Source: Streptomyces sp. GQFP (GTDB lineage Bacteria; Actinomycetota; Actinomycetes; Streptomycetales; Streptomycetaceae). Taken from it: 64,000 nt of DNA. Under the pieces are notes generated by a model. It was not told where the DNA came from. It ran no database searches and worked only from the letters and a program-made list of their open reading frames with translations. The stretch covers positions 1,116,001 through 1,180,000 of the forward strand of contig NZ_CP089312.1 of NCBI RefSeq assembly GCF_021545335.1, in the 5' to 3' direction. Below, piece after piece: positions 61,701 through 64,000 of the stretch. Position numbers and translations under genes: made by a program. The stretch's first letter is position 1, and each line of letters starts with the position of its first letter.

Positions 61701-64000
61701 CCACGCTGGGCGACCCCGTCGAGGCGAGCGCCCTGCTGGCCACCTACGGACAGGGGCGGGCCGTGGACGGGCCACCGCTGTGGCTGGGCTCGGTCAAGTC
61801 CAACCTGGGGCACACCCAGGCCGCCGCCGGTGTCGCCGGGGTCATCAAGATGGTGCAGGCCATGCGGCACGAGCGGCTCCCGCGCTCGCTGTACGCAGAG
61901 GAACCCAGCCCGCACGTCGACTGGTCGGCGGGCCGGGTCGAACTGCTGGCCGAGTCCCGCCCCTGGCCGGTGACAGGCTCCCGGCCGCGCCGGGCCGGCG
62001 TGTCCGCCTTCGGCATCAGCGGGACCAACGCCCACGTGATCCTGGAGGAGGCCCCGCCGGTCGTGGACGAGGCCCGGCCGACCCCAGGAGCGGCCCCTCA
62101 GACCGAGAAGGAGACTCTGCCGAACCTGGACGAGGCCCGGCCGAACCTGGACGAGGCCCAGCCGACCTCGGGGACGGCCCAATCGACCTTGAGCACGGCC
62201 CCGCCGACCTCGGGAACGGCTCAGCCGACCTCGGGCACGACCCAATCGGCCTCGGGCACGACCCAGCCGACCTCGGGCACGACCCAGCCGACCTCGGGCA
62301 CGACCCAGCCGACCTCGGGCACGACCCAGCCGACCTCGGGCACAGCCCCGCCACCCCTCGGCAAGACCCCGCCGCCCCACGCCGCGCCGGGCGCCACGCG
62401 GCTCCCGGTTCCCTGGCTGCTCTCCGGCGCCGACGAGGCAGCCCTGCGCGTCCAGGCCCGCCGTGTCGCCGCTCACCTCGCGGCCCGGCCCCACCTCTCG
62501 CCCACCGACGTCGGTGTCTCCCTCGCCGTGTCGAGGTCCCCGCTCGCCCACCGGGCGATGGTTCCGGCCGATGACCGGGCGCGGATGCTGACCGCGCTGG
62601 AGGCGCTCGCCGACGGGAGGGGAGCGGATCGTGCCGTCGCCGATCCCGGCGTCCGTACGGCCTTCCTGTTCACCGGCCAGGGCTCTCAACGTGCCCGTAT
62701 GGGTGCGGAGTTGCGTGCCGCCTTCCCCGCCTTCGACTCGGCGTTCGAGGAGGCCTGCCGGGCACTGGACGGCCGTCTGCAGCACCCTCTCGACGTGGTG
62801 CTGTCCGCGAAGCCGGGTACGCCGGAGGCCTCCCTGCTCGACCGTACGGACTTCACCCAGACCGGCCTGTTCGCCTTCGAGGTGGCCCTGTTCCGGCTGC
62901 TGGAGTCCTGGGGAGTACGCCCCGACTTCCTGGCCGGGCACTCCGTGGGGGAACTGGCGGCGGCCCATGTCGCCGGAGTGCTGGACCTGGCCGACGCAGC
63001 CGAACTCGCGGCGTCCCGGGGCCAGTTGATGCACGTCCTGCCGGGCGGCGGGGCGATGGTGGCGCTGCACGCGACGGAGGAGGAGGTCCTCGCCGAACTC
63101 CCCACGTTCGGCGGCCAGGTGGCGATCGCCTCGGTCAACGGACCACGTGCGGTGGTGATTTCGGGAGCGGAGGACGCGGTACTGGCCGTGGCGGCCGGGT
63201 TCGAGGCGCGGGGTCGCAGGACCGTCCGGCTGCGGGTCGGCCACGCCTTCCACTCGCCGCTCGTGGAGCCGATGCTCGACGGCTTCCGCCGGGTCACCGA
63301 GAGGCTGACGTTCCGGCCGCCGCGGATCCCGGTCGTCTCGGCCGTGTCGGGCCGCCCCGCCGAGGCCGGGGAACTGTGTTCGCCGGAGTACTGGGTACGG
63401 CACGCCCGTCTGCCCGTGCGGTTCGCCGACGCCGTGCGATGGCTCGGGGACAACGGGGTGTCGGCGTTCCTGGAGATCGGCCCGGGGCCGACGCTCACCG
63501 CCGCCGCCGAGGACTGTCTGACCGTCCCGGACAGCGAGGGCCCCGCCCCCGTGTGTGCCGCCGCCACCCGCGTCGGCGATCCCGAGCCGAAGAGCCTGCT
63601 GGCCGCAGTGGCCCGCCTCCACGTACGCGGAACGCGCGTCGACTGGCCCACCGTGTTCGCGGGCAGCGGTGCACGGCACGTGGACGATCTGCCGACGTAC
63701 GCCTTCCAGCGGCAGCGGTACTGGCTGGACGCGCCGAGCACGCCCACCCTCGCCTCGAACCCGCACGAACACCCGCTGCTGGGACCGGCGTTCGCCGTAC
63801 CGGACACCGGCCGGACGGTGTTCTCCGGCCTGCTCTCCACCACCACCCACCCATGGCTCGCCGACCATGTGGTCGGCGGAACGGTCCTGGTCCCCGCGAC
63901 GGGGTTCGTGGAGATGGCCGTACGGGCGGGCGACGAGGTCGGCCTCGGCACGCTCGACGAACTCGTGGTCCTGGCCCCGCTGATCCTGCCCGCGGCCACG
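58724..64000 (+). CDS. Modular type I PKS, CoA-ligase loading (3' end off window)
   Basis: Start of a large polyketide synthase; 1,759 residues are visible and the frame is open at the right edge. Order: acyl-CoA/AMP-ligase domain (1-510; [11 protein letters not shown], and [10 protein letters not shown] at its end); a repeat-rich linker; ACP (Ser625 in LGLTSEGAV, where DSL is usual); KS (685-1110; Cys854 in DTACSSS, His in EAHGTGTT and KSNLGHT); a repetitive linker; AT (1305-1600; Ser1407 in GHSVGE, HAFH at 1507, implying malonyl-CoA); and the beginning of a DH (His1715 in [11 protein letters not shown]). The ligase-ACP pair probably loads a free carboxylic acid starter. GGAGGG 8 nt before the ATG. 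The product is unknown. Confidence 0.94.
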   Translation, partial: MTRDELIRPLPELLKAHAERSPSRVAYADDERDVTYAELERRTGQLAAYLAGAGVRRGDRVAILLGNRVEMVESVLAGVRAGAVGVPLNPRSSDAELAHFLEDSGASVVVTDRTHLARLNRAGGRTRVLLTGTDPVPSDAPEGTALFEAAAGAEPAVPPRDDLGLDEPAWMLYTSGTTHRPKGVLSTQRAALWSVAACYAPIFGLSPEDRLLWPLPLFHSFGHSLAILGVTAVGASARITGELLPPGGLLRELRTPRASLGGSYTVLAGVPAVYHQLVASAAEDTSPVLALRTCVVAGAPSALALRRAVEDLLGAPLLDAYGSTETCGMIAVNRPDGPRVDGSCGPPVPGMDVRLVDPGSGNDVADGDEGEIWARGPSLMTGYHHQPEATASALRDGWYRTGDLGRRVAHGHLTLTGRVSELIIRGGENIHPTEIEQALLHCPGVRDAVVVGRPHDVLGEVPVAYVVPGPDGFDPGRILAACRERLAAYKLPVEIHEIAAVPRTASGKITRHAVLPDLARPVPEVRPASPTATDGALRRRLLALPPEGRERALREVVLAETSAVCGDGSYEGYEGLDADGSNERPDADGPREQPAADSRRERLDAAGPRERLDADRPFTDLGLTSEGAVTLIERLGEATGLRLPSTLVFDHPTPDALTRHVHDILFTPAPEPVPHVRSATEADDPVVIVAMGCRYPGDVYSPEDLWDLVVEGRDAVSGFPTDRGWDLAALYDPDPDRVGTSYTRSGGFLHRAAEFDAGLFGISPREALAMDPQQRLLLETSWEVWERAGISQAALRESDTGVFVGVMHGDYSTRLDKHDLEAHLALGSAGSVASGRISYVYGLRGPSITLDTACSSSLVALHWAARALRSGECSLALAGGVTVMATPKAFTAFSRQRALSPDGRCKSFSASADGTAWGEGAGLVLLERLSDARRNGHPVLAVLRGSAVNSDGASNGLTAPNGQAQQRLIARALVDAGLGADDVDVVEAHGTGTTLGDPVEASALLATYGQGRAVDGPPLWLGSVKSNLGHTQAAAGVAGVIKMVQAMRHERLPRSLYAEEPSPHVDWSAGRVELLAESRPWPVTGSRPRRAGVSAFGISGTNAHVILEEAPPVVDEARPTPGAAPQTEKETLPNLDEARPNLDEAQPTSGTAQSTLSTAPPTSGTAQPTSGTTQSASGTTQPTSGTTQPTSGTTQPTSGTTQPTSGTAPPPLGKTPPPHAAPGATRLPVPWLLSGADEAALRVQARRVAAHLAARPHLSPTDVGVSLAVSRSPLAHRAMVPADDRARMLTALEALADGRGADRAVADPGVRTAFLFTGQGSQRARMGAELRAAFPAFDSAFEEACRALDGRLQHPLDVVLSAKPGTPEASLLDRTDFTQTGLFAFEVALFRLLESWGVRPDFLAGHSVGELAAAHVAGVLDLADAAELAASRGQLMHVLPGGGAMVALHATEEEVLAELPTFGGQVAIASVNGPRAVVISGAEDAVLAVAAGFEARGRRTVRLRVGHAFHSPLVEPMLDGFRRVTERLTFRPPRIPVVSAVSGRPAEAGELCSPEYWVRHARLPVRFADAVRWLGDNGVSAFLEIGPGPTLTAAAEDCLTVPDSEGPAPVCAAATRVGDPEPKSLLAAVARLHVRGTRVDWPTVFAGSGARHVDDLPTYAFQRQRYWLDAPSTPTLASNPHEHPLLGPAFAVPDTGRTVFSGLLSTTTHPWLADHVVGGTVLVPATGFVEMAVRAGDEVGLGTLDELVVLAPLILPAAT
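60453..60590. repeat. 27-bp degenerate repeats in PKS ligase-ACP linker
   Basis: The linker between the ligase and ACP domains is built of nine-residue degenerate repeats such as [27 protein letters not shown] and RERLDADRP, visible at DNA level as a 27-bp period. The last two units are close copies. Confidence 0.75.
62159..62347. repeat. 21-bp tandem repeats in PKS KS-AT linker
   Basis: Nine head-to-tail 21-bp units encode QPTSGTT-like heptapeptides; units 6-8 are identical and unit 4 matches them. Two further 21-bp units ([14 protein letters not shown]) precede them. The array sits right after the end of the KS domain ([10 protein letters not shown]) and before the KS-AT linker fold. Confidence 0.93.

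Noticed and set aside
62159..62347. Repeat array as an assembly artefact
   Set aside because: Frame is maintained and units carry several independent substitutions, so it is probably real, although copy number could be wrong.
60428..63868. 1,146-residue minus-strand open frame opposite the PKS
   Set aside because: Antisense to clear ACP, KS and AT domains; its repetitive [11 protein letters not shown] stretch is only the complement of the 21-bp linker repeats.

Overview
The window is high-GC DNA with strong G/C bias at third codon positions. It carries a WhiB-like regulator, GGAGG-type ribosome sites, IdeR/DmdR-type iron boxes and large NRPS and PKS genes, which together point to a Streptomyces or close relative. 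Several secreted GH43 arabinan-active enzymes suggest a soil or plant-litter lifestyle. The species cannot be named from sequence alone. The two largest genes run off the window at opposite ends.

Positions 1-29150 hold a hydroxamate siderophore cluster of the coelichelin/scabichelin/albachelin type. A giant NRPS on the minus strand (at least 6,208 residues, five complete adenylation domains, two embedded N-methyltransferases) diverges from a FecCD/FecCD/ATPase importer operon. A formyltransferase (minus) and an ornithine N5-monooxygenase (plus) diverge from a shared iron box. A plus-strand operon follows with two halves of an asymmetric ABC exporter and a ferric-siderophore-binding lipoprotein. 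Four iron boxes imply joint repression by iron. Specificity codes read by eye suggest N-methyl-X, Ser, N-methyl-hydroxyornithine, Ser, Ser, plus at least one further residue; formylation would supply one hydroxamate.

Positions 29168-40430 are an arabinan-degradation area: a secreted GH43-ricin-B enzyme, divergent from a 1,738-residue secreted protein with two GH43 domains, and further on a secreted endo-arabinanase. Between them lie a nitroreductase, an MDR oxidoreductase with a MerR regulator and a convincing MerR-type operator, and a P-loop kinase gene cut short where the arabinanase gene begins.

Positions 40440-50000 are mostly housekeeping and stress genes: a small membrane protein after a 9-bp tandem repeat, tRNA-Pro(GGG) with a perfect terminator, a DUF309 protein, cobF with a MITE-like element at its stop codon, an MFS exporter with a winged-helix-like tail, a TauE/SafE permease, an alpha/beta hydrolase, a WhiB-like protein, Dps, an SDR, a truncated cupin abutting a LuxR fragment, a DUF4916 protein, and a previously easily missed 51-residue peptide gene with its own terminator.

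Positions 50067-64000 hold two single-chain ABC exporters flanking pyruvate carboxylase, a cytoplasmic GH43 enzyme, and the start of a modular type I PKS (acyl ligase-ACP-KS-AT-DH...) whose linkers contain tandem repeats and which continues past the right edge.
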